Shown piece after piece: positions 1 through 13,351 of a stretch of 64,000 nt of DNA. This DNA is from Cololabis saira. Taxonomy: Eukaryota > Chordata > Actinopteri > Beloniformes > Belonidae. Each line of letters starts with the position of its first letter. Positions within the stretch are counted from its first letter, which is position 1. The notes below the pieces were generated by a model. The model had not been told where the DNA came from. It saw only the letters and a program-made list of their open reading frames with translations, and did not search any database. The DNA lies in NCBI RefSeq assembly GCF_033807715.1, contig NC_084591.1, positions 27,500,090-27,564,089 of the forward strand, written 5' to 3'. The position numbers and the translations under genes are program-made.

Positions 1-1631
1 GACAGACAACTGAAAAAGAAAAAATACCAATATGGAAAGTCCCCGGCACCCCTTTAGGCAGCCGGACTTCGGATCCTCCAAGTCACAATCTGTTTCAGCA
101 ACAACAGGCAGATCACTGGGAAATATATCAGTATGAAATCAGACGGGATTCTCTTTCAAAGTTTTTTTTCTTCTTTAACTCCGTCCTGTTCTCAAATTCA
201 CACGACAGCTTAACTTGAATCTAAATTAAACCTTAGAATAATTCATATTTAATACAAAGACAAATATAATGCCTTAGTTTTGTCTTTTAAATCAGTTCTG
301 TCATCTCTTTGAGTTGGAAAGTTGTGAAGCGAAGAAGCTGGGAAACAGACTGGTGAAGTCAGCAATCAGCCAGGAAGCTTTTGATGTGTTTTTTTCTCTT
401 TCTTTTTTCTTTTCATCTGATAGCACTGAGCTTGTTTCATTGTCATTCTGCATCGGGACACCTGATGTATGTTCTGACACTTTTGCATCCAACTGTTTAA
501 ATAAATCCACTGAAATCTGTATCATTTCTCAAGTCTTATTCTTGGTAACTTAGACACTCAGTTTCTGTCCAGTTATTCACCTCGTTGGAAAAAACGTATT
601 GAATGATCTTTAATGATCTCTGCAAATTCAAGGGAGCTGAAATGGCCTTTAAAATATTGAATAGATAAACAATAATTGAGTATGAGAGGATTAAAGCCTG
701 CTCTATACATGTTTTTCATTCCCGGGGTGCTGAAGATGAAAGTGAATCCTATCAGTTTATTTTGTTAGAAGAACAATAAAAAATTAAATCTCAAAGTAAT
801 CTTTTGTGTACATGAGTTTACATGACTGAGATTTTCTCAGTCTCTGGGGTTGAGTCTTTTTCCTTATCTCTGTTCCTGGCTTATGTTTATTACATGTTCT
901 AGTTCCTTGACCTGTGTTTTTGCTTGCCTGACTTTTTTGTTTTTAACCCATCCACCTACCCTCCATTTCCTGCATTTTAGTCCTGCACCACACCGTTACA
1001 CTGCACTTTTACTCTCGAAACAGCTTGACTGCGCACAGAAAAGAGTGTCAAAAGCAGTTTTGAGACATTATTTTTATCTAAATATCTTGCTATATATTTT
1101 TTTAAATATTATATTTATTTCCCTTATCAACAGTGGTGGGCTGATGAAAACCGCTGTTTCCAGTCGGACTGTGTTTGCATGCTCTGGTCGCTTCTTCTCA
1201 CAAAAAACATACATGCACGTTAATTAGTGACTTGAAAGAAGTGTGTAGTCACATTTTCTCGTTTATCCCAGTGGCCCCTGCCTTTTCCCAAGTTAAAGAT
1301 AGGAAAGGCTCCACTCCTTCATAGGTGTAGTGGCTGTGACCCTGGGACGCTTTTTTGCAGCATTTGTCAGCTTGGGAAAAATAAAAGACTAATATTTTTA
1401 TAATTTGAACGGATGCAGAATGAGTTGTTGGAATTTGTATTTTAAGGACAGCAAAACTGCTTAATTTAAGAGTATGCTGCTGACATAGTGATCTATTTAA
1501 GAGTAGGCCTATTGCATTTATATTAGGTCATGTTTTTCAATCGTTTATGCGCCCCCATTGTTACCACAATGCCCCCCTATAGGATTTAAACTGGAGCCGA
1601 CTGCGTCAACGAGTGATGGTCAGGCTGACTG
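1..1631. other. intergenic / intronic sequence, no gene seen
   Basis: I found no exon of a recognisable protein here on either strand. If the SLC41-family gene continues leftwards, this stretch belongs to one of its later introns. The part at 431-578 is an inverted copy of 10559-10701 (listed separately). The rest is AT-rich single-copy-looking sequence. Confidence 0.5.
431..578 (+). repeat. inverted repeat copy A (pairs with 10559-10701)
   Basis: The reverse complement of this segment matches 10559-10701 over about 145 bases with small indels. Both contain the shared words AATAACTGGACAGAAACTGA and CAAGAATAAGACTTGAGA. The two copies flank the SLC41-like gene in opposite orientation. The family is not recognised. 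It could be a dispersed repeat or the remains of a local inverted duplication. Confidence 0.7.
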
Positions 1632-2099
1632 TAATGACCCTTTTCCACTAGTATCTGCTCAGCTCGCTTCTACCCGGCCGCCACGCCCCCGTCTTGCGCT
1701 TTTCCACTACGGGCCAAGGCGGGCCGAGTCGCGCCAAGCAGATACTTTTTCTGTAACCATTCTGTCGAGGTTCTAACCGGGCTGAGCACTATTTCTGACG
1801 TCACCACCCTCCGCGCCACTGATTGGTCGGGGGGCGGGGCCGTCAGACGTTTGAATCAGGAAGCGGGGAGTCAGCGCGAGAGCGACTGGCTGCGATTTTA
1901 TTATCAGTGTTAGGGTAGTTACTCAAAAAAAGTAATCCATTACATATTACTAGTTACTTTAAAAAAAAGTAATCCCTTAAACTACTTAGTTACTGGTTGC
2001 TGAAAGTAACTAGTTACATTACTAGTTACATTACTTTTGGATTACTCCGCAATATCACCTGAGCTGCACCATAATTCGATTGCCAATGAACAACATGTA

Positions 2100-2467
2100 C
2101 AGGACTGTCTCAGAAAATTAGAATATTGTGATTTTCTGTAATGCAATTACAAAAACAAAAATGTCATACATTCTGGATTCATTACAAATCAACTGAAATA
2201 TTGCAAGCCTTTTATTATTTTAATATTGCTGATCATGGTTTACAACTTAAGAAAACTCAAATATCCTATCTCAAAAAATTAGAATATTCTGGGAATCTTA
2301 ATCTTAAACTGTAAGCCAAAATCAGCAATATTAAAATAATAAAAGGCTTGAAATATTTCAGTTGATTTGTAATGAATCCAGAATGTATGACATTTTTGTT
2401 TTTTTTAATTGCATAACAGAAAATAAAGAACTTTATCACAATATTCAAATTTTCTGAGACAGTCCTG
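2100..2467. mobile_element. Tc1/mariner-like palindromic MITE, copy 1
   Basis: The element starts CAGGACTGTCTCAGAAAATT and ends with the inverted complement, flanked by TA on both sides (2098-2099, 2468-2469). Nearly the whole 368 bp folds back on itself. A second copy is at 62495-62851. The TA duplication and terminal sequence fit Tc1/mariner-derived non-autonomous elements of fish. It is nested in the hAT element. Confidence 0.88.
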
Positions 2468-2550
2468 TAGTTGGAACTTTATTACTGCAGTGCCCAGATC
2501 AGCACCGGAAGTCCCGTAAAATCCCATAAAATCCCGTAAGATCACGTTAA

Positions 2551-2690
2551 AGGCTGATTTATGGTACTGCGTTACACCAACGCAGAACGTACGGCGTAGG
2601 GTACGCGGACGCGCACCGTACGGTGTGTGTCGCCGCGTACCCTACGCCATAGGCACTGCGTCGATTTAACGCGGAACCATAAATCAGCCT
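2551..2690. mobile_element. AGGCTGATTTATGG MITE, copy 1
   Basis: Ends are AGGCTGATTTATGG and its complement CCATAAATCAGCCT. Internal inverted ACGCAGA/TCTGCGT-type words and an ACGCGG core are shared with six other copies in this window. The left flank is TAA and the right flank CAA, a slightly decayed target duplication. It lies inside the hAT element. Confidence 0.8.
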
Positions 2691-3279
2691 CAAGTCAGAC
2701 AAGTGTTGCAGCGCAACGCGTGAAGACGCATGAAAGGCAAGTCTGATTTTCTTTTCTGTTTTCCCGTTCTACATGTAGTTGAAAAGCTTAAAGTAACTAA
2801 AGTAACGTATTTTTCTTGTCTTAGAGTAACTATAACGGGATTACCCAAATTACAACTGTAACGCGTTACATTACTGCGTTACTGGCAAATGTAATCTCGT
2901 TACAGTAACGCGTTACACCCAACACTGTTTATTATACAGCGCAAACGTCTGTTTGGTGATCCAACTCTGAGGTGCAGATGTTCATAAACCTGGTGGCTGA
3001 GGAGAGAATTAAAAAAGGGATGTAAACGGGCGATAAGGAACGATCAGATCCACAGGCGCTCTGTTTTACTCTCAGCCGCTCGCAGCTCCAGCTGATTTCT
3101 CATCTGCGCCGACACAAACAAAGGGGTTGCGCAATCAAGTACGTCACAGCAGCTTCACCCCAACCCGCCCACTTCTCACCTGGGTGTGGAAAAACAAACG
3201 AGGACAAAGCGGGTGGAGGCGAGACTAGCCATCCCGAGGAGAGTCGGGCTGAGTAGGTGCTAGTGGAAAAGCACCATAA

Positions 3280-3715
3280 GCTACCATTCAAAAAATACAG
3301 TTGTGTGTGTTCTCTATGTTAAAACATAGAGGGCATTTAGCTGGAGGCCACATGCCAGGGGCTGGCTATTGATGTGATAACAAAATAAGGGTATGACTAT
3401 CATCAAAGGCTCAGAAGATCACAGCAAGGGTTCTGTTAGCACCTATATAAACCCAGGGAGTCGGGATGGCTGGAAGATTAGCAAACGAAAAAAGGGGAGT
3501 GGGGGGTCCTTTAGCCTCATCTAAATACTGAAGATCTTTTGTTTATTTCATTCTATGTTTTTTCCTTGATCATGTTCCTGTATTTAAAAACGCTATGAAA
3601 TTATTCAGGCCAATACAAATTTAGACATACTTGATGATAACTAAAATGAGAGGGACTTTATGACTAAAGATTACTCCGCTGAGTTGGATTTACAAAAGTA
3701 GTGTCGATAACTTAC
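3280..3715. other. intron of the SLC41-like gene, nothing else seen
   Basis: This stretch follows the donor after the last visible exon (GT at 3715-3714 on the minus strand). No further MgtE-type exon is visible here, so the next exon lies elsewhere to the left. Confidence 0.5.
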
Positions 3716-6700
3716 CATTTATGACTGGAGCAAACAGTATGATTCCTGCCATGTTGGGATCTGACAAGGTCTTGTCCAGAATGAGTCCTCCTATACTGAG
3801 AGACATCACGAACGCATTAATCCACAAATCACTGATCCCAAAACACATGTGTATATTAATTACTGAATCTAATATGAATTTTATATTAAAATGAATGAAT
3901 GAATGAATGAATGAATGAATGAATGAATGAATGAATGAATGAATGAATGAATGAATGAAACTGGTAAAGAGTGTGTTATTTTCTAAACTGTAAACCTTGG
4001 GAGTTTAAAAATGTAACTCCTCCCATGGTTATTATGTATAAATTATATAAATTATTGCATCTTCATACAGATATATATGAAAAAGATGTTGTTTACTGAA
4101 TGCAAGCCAGAGACAAGACTGAGACGAGTACCTGCTGATGACCATCGCAGTAATGATCGGTTCCCAGCCTGAACGGAGCAGGATGTGACTGGCTGGGTGC
4201 TTGGAGGAGACGGCCACCCAGGCAGGTATCAAGCATAAATAGAATAGATTGACCAGGTACAACACATAGGGATAGAAGTCTGTCAAAAGAAAAGCTGATT
4301 ATGCATACCTTCCTTTTTCTTATTTGGACATCATAATAAACTGATTTTGTCAGAGTTTCTGGATATTGATGAAGGTCCTCAAGCGCCATCTGCTGGCCAG
4401 GAATTAAAATGCACTGCTTCGTTCTCATTTAAATCATGTTAATGTCCTAATTTATCTCACCCATAAAGGAGTAGAACCACTGACTGAAGCAGGCCAACAA
4501 GGCGAGAGTGATGAGATCACCCAAGCCGGCTGCCATGGGTGTGGCCACGTTGTCAGGGTTCATCCCCACCCGCTTGGAGCCAATTATCACTCCCACCATA
4601 ATAATACCTGCAGATAGTTTAGGACAAGATGAAGTGTGGGTGTTCATGTCATTGTAAAGTCATTGAAAAATGTAACTTCCAGTTAAACAAAAATGTGGAG
4701 AGAAATCTGCAAAACTCTTCAAGTGAGTAAATCTGTGTTTCAATTTTGAAGAATATATTCAATGTTCAACCGAAAAATAGGCTAAATCAAGGTCAAAAGG
4801 TCCTGTCTGTGCACACAGCCACGATTTTAACATGTTTATATGGGAATAGGCTATTAAAATAGTTTATCTCTTTAAAATTTGGTTAGATCAGAAGATATTC
4901 TACAACAAAAATACAAAATGCCATGAAAAATGAATCGGAAAGGCGATTTAAAAGTCATTCAGTTCATATCACCTCTTCAAGAAAAAAAAACATTTTCCAA
5001 ATAATTCCAGAGACTGTGGCAAGTGACAACATTCGGAAAAAAAGGAGCAATTCTGAAGCTGAGGTAGAAGAGGTCATGCAGCATTATGGACGAGGCAGAG
5101 TTTATATTGTATTTTACCCTGCAAGAGAGATGCCAGAAAGGCAGTGGAAACACTGGTTGAACACAGCAGCACTATGTGATTTAAGGGCATTTTTCCTTCT
5201 GCCATCCAACCCAGCAGAATCGCCATGAGAGACGCCAACAGACCCAGAACTGTAGCTTGTAGCTGTAAAACATAAATAATAATAATAATAATAAATCCTA
5301 ATATTGCTTATTATCATCACAATTATAAGACATTATTGGAAAATCAAATGCAGTTTAATCTTATGTTTATTTCCCTCAAAAGAAAAGAAAAGAAAAACAC
5401 CATACCTGCTTAAGTGCCAGGTTTCCAACAATCAGCATCCACTTTTCTCTTGCAGGTTCCATTTTTCCTGCATTCACCTGACAACATCACATAAAAAATA
5501 TTTAAACTCAAAGATATGATTTAAGTTGTTTTTTGTTTTGTTTTTATGAATTGCACAAATGTATTTAGCTTAGAAAAGAAGAGCAAAATGCCTCAACACA
5601 GGTCATTTTCTTTCTTTCTTTCTTTCTTTCTTTCTTTTGTAATTTATATTCTTTTGTAATTATTTTCTTCAATTAACTAAACCTAGTCTTTATTGTTCTA
5701 AATAAGAAAGATTTTGGAAAACAACTGCCAAGTCACTGATTAACAACCAAGGGACAACCCCTGGTTTCCCGTTTTGGAGCCAGGGCAGAGGTGCAGATCC
5801 TTGAAAGACCACTAGGGGCTGGATCTGCAACATCCTCAACTTTACAGCAGAAGTACTCACAGCCTGAAAAACAATGGCTTGTGCCTTCATCGGTAGATTT
5901 GTCAACCATGTCAACAGTCATCTTAACCGGTGCTTACTAAAAGCTTGCTTGTGATAATGGAGTGGATGAGCTCCATCCGGCTTCAGGATTGTTTTTTCGA
6001 TCCATTTTCCCCCTTATAACCTAACCAATCCGGCCTTTTCAAGATGGAAAACTACCAGAGCTTCAAAAATGACAAATGACTTGCATGGCTATTGATCGTA
6101 AGATCTGGGTTACATCATAGAGGGTTTGTCCAGATACTTTCATACACTTTTTAGAATTGTGTGCCAAACCTAAATGCAGCCATTTAAACAAATATCTACA
6201 ATAATAAAGGTGTAGAGGGGTTTTCCCTCTATGCTTTTCTTAATTCCTCAAAAGCACAATCTTTTCAACTGACTCTCGTTTGTCCTGGATGGCCAGCTGT
6301 TGTGGTCTTCACAAATCAGTGAGGACTTTCCCACCGATGACAGAGGAGAGCAAAATGTAATTCTGAGAAAGGACTTGTCAATCGGTCAGTTGTAGCATTA
6401 CTATTAGGCTGTTATCCTAATGTCCTTTTTTAAATGTTATTTCTCTGAACTCTTAAAGTACAGTGTCTTGTACAAATGTCAATAATTTGTGCTGTTCTAG
6501 TAAAATATTGCAAATGAATAGTTGTAAATTTTATCTTGATAAGTGATTGCTTGTACACGTGTTCACAAGAGTGTGTTATCAAACAACTTTCTTGTGCTTA
6601 CGGCTGTGCAGAGTCTCGAAGCCAACGTCATTTCCAAGTTTCCCTTCATGCCTAAAACTGCAGGGACCAGGATGAAGATCTCCGTGACTTCCTGGAACAC

Positions 6701-7358
6701 ATCCCAGCTCTGCCACAACAACACACCGTGGTGAACGAATTATAGAGGCTGCCAACACCACAAGAAGAAACTTAACTCCACAGTTTCTATTTTGCAGGCT
6801 GGTCAACCACATCCTCAGCAACAACATGACTCAAATGAACAGATTTCCTCATGTTTCAAAATGATGTCAGATACTTACTTTCTGTCTAGATTACAATTGT
6901 CATTTTTCTGATCTTGTGACATAATCTTTCAGGACTTGTCATACACGTGTTTATCCTTAGAAGACTTGATAGATCTGTTTTCATCTGTCTCTTACCTGAA
7001 CTACATCGAGCAGCATCCCAGCTGAGACCGTTCCAAGCCCTGCCAGCAGAAATGGCACCAGGACCTGCAGCACCATGGAGCACGCTGACTCTGCAGGTCC
7101 TCCTTGTGAATGCTTTGCTCTCGTGGACGTACCGGACCCACCGTAGAGCTCATTGGGGAGCAGAGGGTCCATCTCATCGTACTCCTGAGACTCGTACTGG
7201 GGACCGGTGTCGACCAGTGATATATTTCCATTGAAGCTAAGATGTCTTACTCTTTCAGAAAACTCAGAGAACAGGTTTGAACTGTGCTGTTGGCAACTGC
7301 ATGTTCCCAAACAGTCATTTTGGGAAGAGGGATCATCTGCTGATTTAGGAATAACCAT
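3716..7358 (-). CDS. slc41a2: solute carrier family 41 Mg2+ transporter (SLC41A2-like), 3' exons missing
   Basis: Coding exons in transcript order are 7358-6996, 6709-6602, 5477-5406, 5262-5118, 4607-4461, 4279-4132 and 3795-3716. All junctions are GT-AG and frame-consistent, giving about 354 residues. The family consists of multi-pass MgtE-type Mg2+ carriers of the plasma membrane. Visible hallmarks are [19 protein letters not shown] (first membrane segment of exon 1), [11 protein letters not shown], the short exon ending [39 protein letters not shown] and [27 protein letters not shown] and [12 protein letters not shown] resemble SLC41A2 more than SLC41A1 or A3, as I recall them. The start ATG at 7358 opens an acidic N-terminal tail with a DEMDPLLP stretch. 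A 5'-UTR acceptor is likely near 7433. The frame stops after APVING with a clean donor, so the second MgtE half lies left of the window. The exact paralogue is uncertain. Confidence 0.9.
3891..3958. repeat. (ATGA)n microsatellite
   Basis: Seventeen uninterrupted copies of the tetranucleotide in an intron of the SLC41-like gene. Confidence 0.97.
5607..5637. repeat. (TTTC)n microsatellite
   Basis: Short tetranucleotide run inside an intron of the SLC41-like gene. Confidence 0.9.
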
Positions 7359-7560
7359 GATGTAAAAACTTGGTTCAGTAGGATGATGCTGCCACTGCTC
7401 CGGATCTTAAACTATTGATCACCAATAATGAACCTAAAAAGAGGCAAAAATAAAACAGCAACAAGTCAGTAAAAAGATATTTAAAAATAGAATACTAAAT
7501 TGACTAATTCTTTTATCAGTTTAAATGGGGAAGGTTTTATAGCTTCTTCAAGTACTCGAT

Positions 7561-7870
7561 CCAATTCACTTTACTTGTATAGCGCCAATTTACGACAAAG
7601 TCATTTCAAAGCACTCAAAAGCTACAAAGTTACTCGCTCTGAATCAACTCAGTACAATTCATTGTGATTCATGCACAATTCAATTCATAATCCAGTTAAA
7701 TCCAAAATTTTATGCTAATTCATTTTGAAAAACAGCCTTACTAAGAGACCCAACAGATTGTTTTGAATATCTGATTTATTAAAACCGACCATCGTGAGCA
7801 AGCTTGAGGCAATAGTGGGAAAAACTGGTGAAAAGGGCAAGAAAAACCTCCAGCAAAAACCTTTGAAAGG
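7561..7870. repeat. interspersed fish repeat (retroelement 3'-end type)
   Basis: Sequence such as TTTACTTGTATAGCGCCAATT followed downstream by GAAAAACCTCCAGCA matches, from memory, a very common teleost interspersed repeat usually seen as the 3' part of LINE/SINE-type elements. It lies upstream of the SLC41-like start codon, probably in a 5' intron. The class is not certain. Confidence 0.6.
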
Positions 7871-9464
7871 CTTTCTTCTAATTATGGCAACTATGTTCAG
7901 GTCATGCTAAAGAAAATAGGGGATGTCCAGCTTGTTACCTATGCACGGGTCAAAAACATCTGCAAAGGCATCATTAACAATAAACACTACATACAGATAT
8001 CAGACAAATGCATTTCACCATCTGGATTTTTTTTTCATTGAAGCTTAGATAAACAAGATGATGCCAAACCATATTCTGCACACATTACAACAGCGTGGCT
8101 CTTCATCAAGACCCCGGGTGTTGGACTGGTCTCAAGGCAGCACAGACACAACACACATACTTGATGAATTATGGGGGAAAAAAGTGAGAATTACACTGTG
8201 AGCTTTTGAGCAGATTAAAATGTATATAAAGCGTGAAGTAGAGAAAAAGGATTTCACATTCAGGATCATGGAAACTGCTCTTCACATATTCTTTCTCAGG
8301 GTCTGCACACACTCTCTCTCTCTCACACACACACACACACAAAACAGAGACTAAAACCATCATCATTTATAAAATAAAATAATGGCTGTAGCTCCCTGAA
8401 GAAGAGATAACACAATACAGTAGCAAAGAATCATCTTTCCACACTTCTTTTGAATGCAATGTTCAATCAGTTTTAAAGTGTGTGTGTGTGTATGTATGTC
8501 CATTTGTGTCCATTTTCGCCCCCCCAAAAAATGTGCACACATGGTTTCAGAAAGCACCGTTGTAGCAGTTTCAGAGTCACCTGATGGCACGGATTGCCCA
8601 CATTATCATTCCTCAAGCCTCTTTCCCATTAACAGCACTGAGGCTGCGTTGTCTGCCTTAAACGGCATATATTTCAAAATTCCCAGAAGATGGCCAACTG
8701 CTAAATAGCCACAGTTACCTAGTGAAAAGACACGGATTGTATAGCATGTCTGGCTTTTTTCACAAACCACAGAAGTTACATGAGAATTTATCAAAATATA
8801 GTCTACAAAATCTTTTTTTCATTTGTAGTTTAAGAAATTGAAATGCATGTCATCTGTGGCTTAAAACGATTTAAAAAAACTGCGTGGTTAACGCAGTTAA
8901 ACTGTAGCAATCCATCACATGTCATACACTGTTATAGTGCCACGTTCACATTTTATAATATAATAAAATCTTAGATGATGTTAGTCATCTTTTGACAAAT
9001 ATGCAAGATCTAATCATTAAAACTTCAAAAGGCTCAGAGAAGTTACAGGCTTCTGTGACAGCCAGAAATCATATTATTGAAGCCTAAATAGTTAATTTGT
9101 GCTTAATCCAGACACACGAGTATCTAAATGAAGGATGGCGACATCAGACACCACATTTACTGGTGTTCCAGGGTTTCTACATCAGAGAACTGAAGACATT
9201 AACAGAACTTGAGAAGAAGTTTTGTTTCTCGTATAAAATTCATTTGAAATGCCTTCTTTCTCACGGTGGGCCTCCATCCCTCAATCTTCTCCAGAAACAT
9301 AAACACTTAATATTTAAGCAAAGTATCAATAACTTTCAGTCTGATCAGTCAAACTAAAGAAATGCAATACCTTACCCTTTTGTAACACCTCCTCTGCCAC
9401 GGCGCTGCTAAACATGACACTGACATCTGAGTGTTGAGACTGCACTGTGGCCGTACCCCCCTAC
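7871..9464. other. no gene seen
   Basis: AT-rich sequence with short (CA) and (GT) runs near 8325 and 8480. Open frames here show no family resemblance. It is probably a 5' intron or upstream region of the SLC41-like gene. Confidence 0.5.
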
Positions 9465-11225
<1,761 letters not shown>

Positions 11226-11348
11226 ACGTGACGAGTGCGCGCATGGGATGGAGGGGGGCGTGGGCGGGACTTAAAATGAAGGCATCTGAAGGGTTCTTTC
11301 CCCCCTACCAAGCATCTGGTCCTCTGACCAATCCGTGCCATTCGGTGC
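11226..11348 (-). promoter_or_regulatory. candidate promoter / CpG-rich 5' region for the SLC41-like gene
   Basis: Read on the minus strand, this short GC-rich island has an ATTGG (inverted CCAAT) element near 11330, then CCCGCCCACGCCCCC-type GC boxes near 11255-11272, then a GC-rich possible leader. It is the only GC-rich patch upstream of the SLC41-like start codon before fnbp4 begins. The assignment is inferred from composition and position. Confidence 0.4.
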
Positions 11349-12960
11349 GCAAAAAACAGATTGGAGTTTTTACAGGATTAAAGCTGTCAGAGAGGTCGGA
11401 TTTTTTTCTTTCCTTTTTCTGAACACATTATTCACTGGCTACTCTCAGGATGGAAGGACCATTTCACCCAGTATAACGATAAATGTTTTTGAATACGATC
11501 ACAGACTATACCTTTAAATAAGTAATATAACAGTGAAAAAGTTATACACTGTTGTTCATCTGAGGTTGTATTAACCTAATATTAAAACTCCTGACTGATC
11601 ACATGACGTTGCATTTTAAAATGTCAGGATTAAAAGAGTGGGCGATAACTTTTACAAGACTGGTACAGGTGTCGTGTTGTTGTGCAGCCTGCAGGGAGCG
11701 CCAACTCCCCTCCACCTCGATGTGTCTGCAGCTCAGCATCTTCAGCTTGATCCACGACCATGATAAATGTGCAAAATCTTGATTTTTAGAAATCTAAATG
11801 TCATCTTTGAACTGATGCCACCTTTTTAGACAGTCTCCTCTTTCTTCTCGGTCATCTCCAGAGCGCTCCCAACTCCTTTCAGCATGATCTCTCCTTCTCC
11901 TGTTGCCATAGATCCGAGGTGTCATCTCAACATCATTTATATCAAAGGCTCAGTTGTGCAGCAAGTGCAACACTACTTAAGTGTTTATCTCTCCTTCTTC
12001 TATCCATCTGGCCCTGGATCTTGCATCCTCAACCTTTCCCCTTAATGCACTTCTCACTTAATTTTGATTGAAGATTTATTAATATATTTCTGATTCTGAC
12101 AGGTGTCTTACAGCACTAATCAATGTCTTATACTAATTTAAATTTGAGTTATTTTATTTCTTTTTGCACCTTTTTCTTCCAGGTTTCCTTGATATTAGTC
12201 TGACTTTGAACTTAAAACACACCCATCTACCACAGTAGTCACCTATTGTTGGATGAAATTGGATTTCAAGCCTCAAATCTTTAATTAAATCGCAGTACTC
12301 GTCAAATCAATAACTCATTAACACTGTTTGCATTCCTGTTTCTATTTCGTGATGGTTGAAGTACAGGTGTGAGAGAGATACTTGTTTCGGAACAATTAAA
12401 CTCGACATCTGACCAGAGGAGTGTGCGTGCAGGTAGGGTCTTGCAGAGCTACAGAACATGAAATTTCAACATGTCCAAAAGTCATTGAAAAGACATAATG
12501 ACTCAGGAGGGAGCAAGAGGAAAAAAAAAAAAATGGGCAAAACACAAGGAAACTCGTGCTTCACTTGAAGTTGAAATAAACTTTGTAGCACACCTACGCT
12601 GCAACTGGCTGTCGTCTGGTTAAAATTGAACTTCACTTTAATTTCCCACATCTATGGCAACACCAAATACACGACAGCCTTTATCTGTAACTTACATGTC
12701 ATGTTTAAAATCATTAAACGTTGAGAAGTTTTTCTTGGGAGTTGAAACACAGAGGTCAACATGCGCAGATCCCGAGAGCCTAGACTTGCCATACAATCTA
12801 GTGCCACAACTGTGGTTGTCATGGAGACTGTTTAACATTCAAGATTACCACAATAACAAAAAAAATTATAAAAAACATAATACATATATAATAAAACATC
12901 AATGACTCTGGAAAAAGATTTTTAATAACTTTTTACAAAATATACAAGTTCAATAACATT
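11349..12960. other. intergenic, no gene seen
   Basis: This is the region between the putative SLC41-like promoter and the 3' end of fnbp4. No exon or recognisable mobile element could be supported. Confidence 0.45.
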
Positions 12961-12984
12961 CCCTTCCAAAAAATGTCCCATCCT

Positions 12985-12990
12985 TTTATT
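12985..12990 (-). terminator. fnbp4 polyadenylation signal AATAAA
   Basis: TTTATT on the plus strand reads AATAAA on the minus strand. It lies about 360 bases past the fnbp4 stop codon, a normal 3'-UTR distance. Confidence 0.6.
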
Positions 12991-13351
12991 TTATGTACAC
13001 AGTTGTAAAAATGCTCCATAAAATAGACAATCCTGTCAAACAATATGAGGTGGATATCTACAATGGATATGTACAAAATAGTGAAATGCTGACAAACGGA
13101 TTAACTCAGACGTTTGGCACATTTACAATTGGTATATAAAAACTGGGAAGAGGACATTCAAACCCCTCAATATAAAATAACTGCCATGTATTCTCTAAAT
13201 GACTCCATCAATAAAAAAAAAACTGGTTTAACAAAAAAAGAAAAAACAAAAAAACACAAATCATTAAACAAACTTTATAACTGGGAAAAGACAACCTTGT
13301 AAAGAGTGGATTTACAGGACTGTCTGGGTAGTGTCTGACCAAGACTAAATG

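Larger units (their letters stand above)
1905..2927. mobile_element. non-autonomous hAT element with perfect 8-bp TSD
   Basis: Termini are CAGTGTTAGGGTAGTTACT on the left and, on the opposite strand at the right end, CAGTGTTGGGTGTAACG. The 8-bp flank TTTATTAT occurs exactly at 1897-1904 and 2928-2935. CAGTG ends with an 8-bp duplication are diagnostic of hAT transposons. The ends consist of degenerate GTTACT/AGTAAC motifs. No transposase frame is present. Two smaller elements (2100-2467 and 2551-2690) have inserted into it. Confidence 0.88.
1635..3276. mobile_element. Harbinger-like DNA element, interrupted by a hAT element
   Basis: The left end (1635-1662) and right end (about 3245-3276) are inverted repeats sharing CTTTTCCACTAG and CTCAGC. 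The flanks are TAA at 1632-1634 and TAA at 3277-3279, which fits the 3-bp TWA target of PIF/Harbinger elements. The interior has GC-rich inverted stretches and no transposase frame, so the element is non-autonomous. A hAT element (1905-2927) is inserted in it. The superfamily assignment is inferred from the target duplication only. Confidence 0.6.

Noticed and set aside
4923..5228. Plus-strand 101-codon frame overlapping SLC41-like exon 4
   Set aside because: Overlaps a well-supported minus-strand exon on the opposite strand and shows no conserved features.
5690..5921. Minus-strand frames between SLC41-like exons 2 and 3
   Set aside because: No resemblance to any SLC41 segment. The true third exon is 5477-5406, and this is intron.
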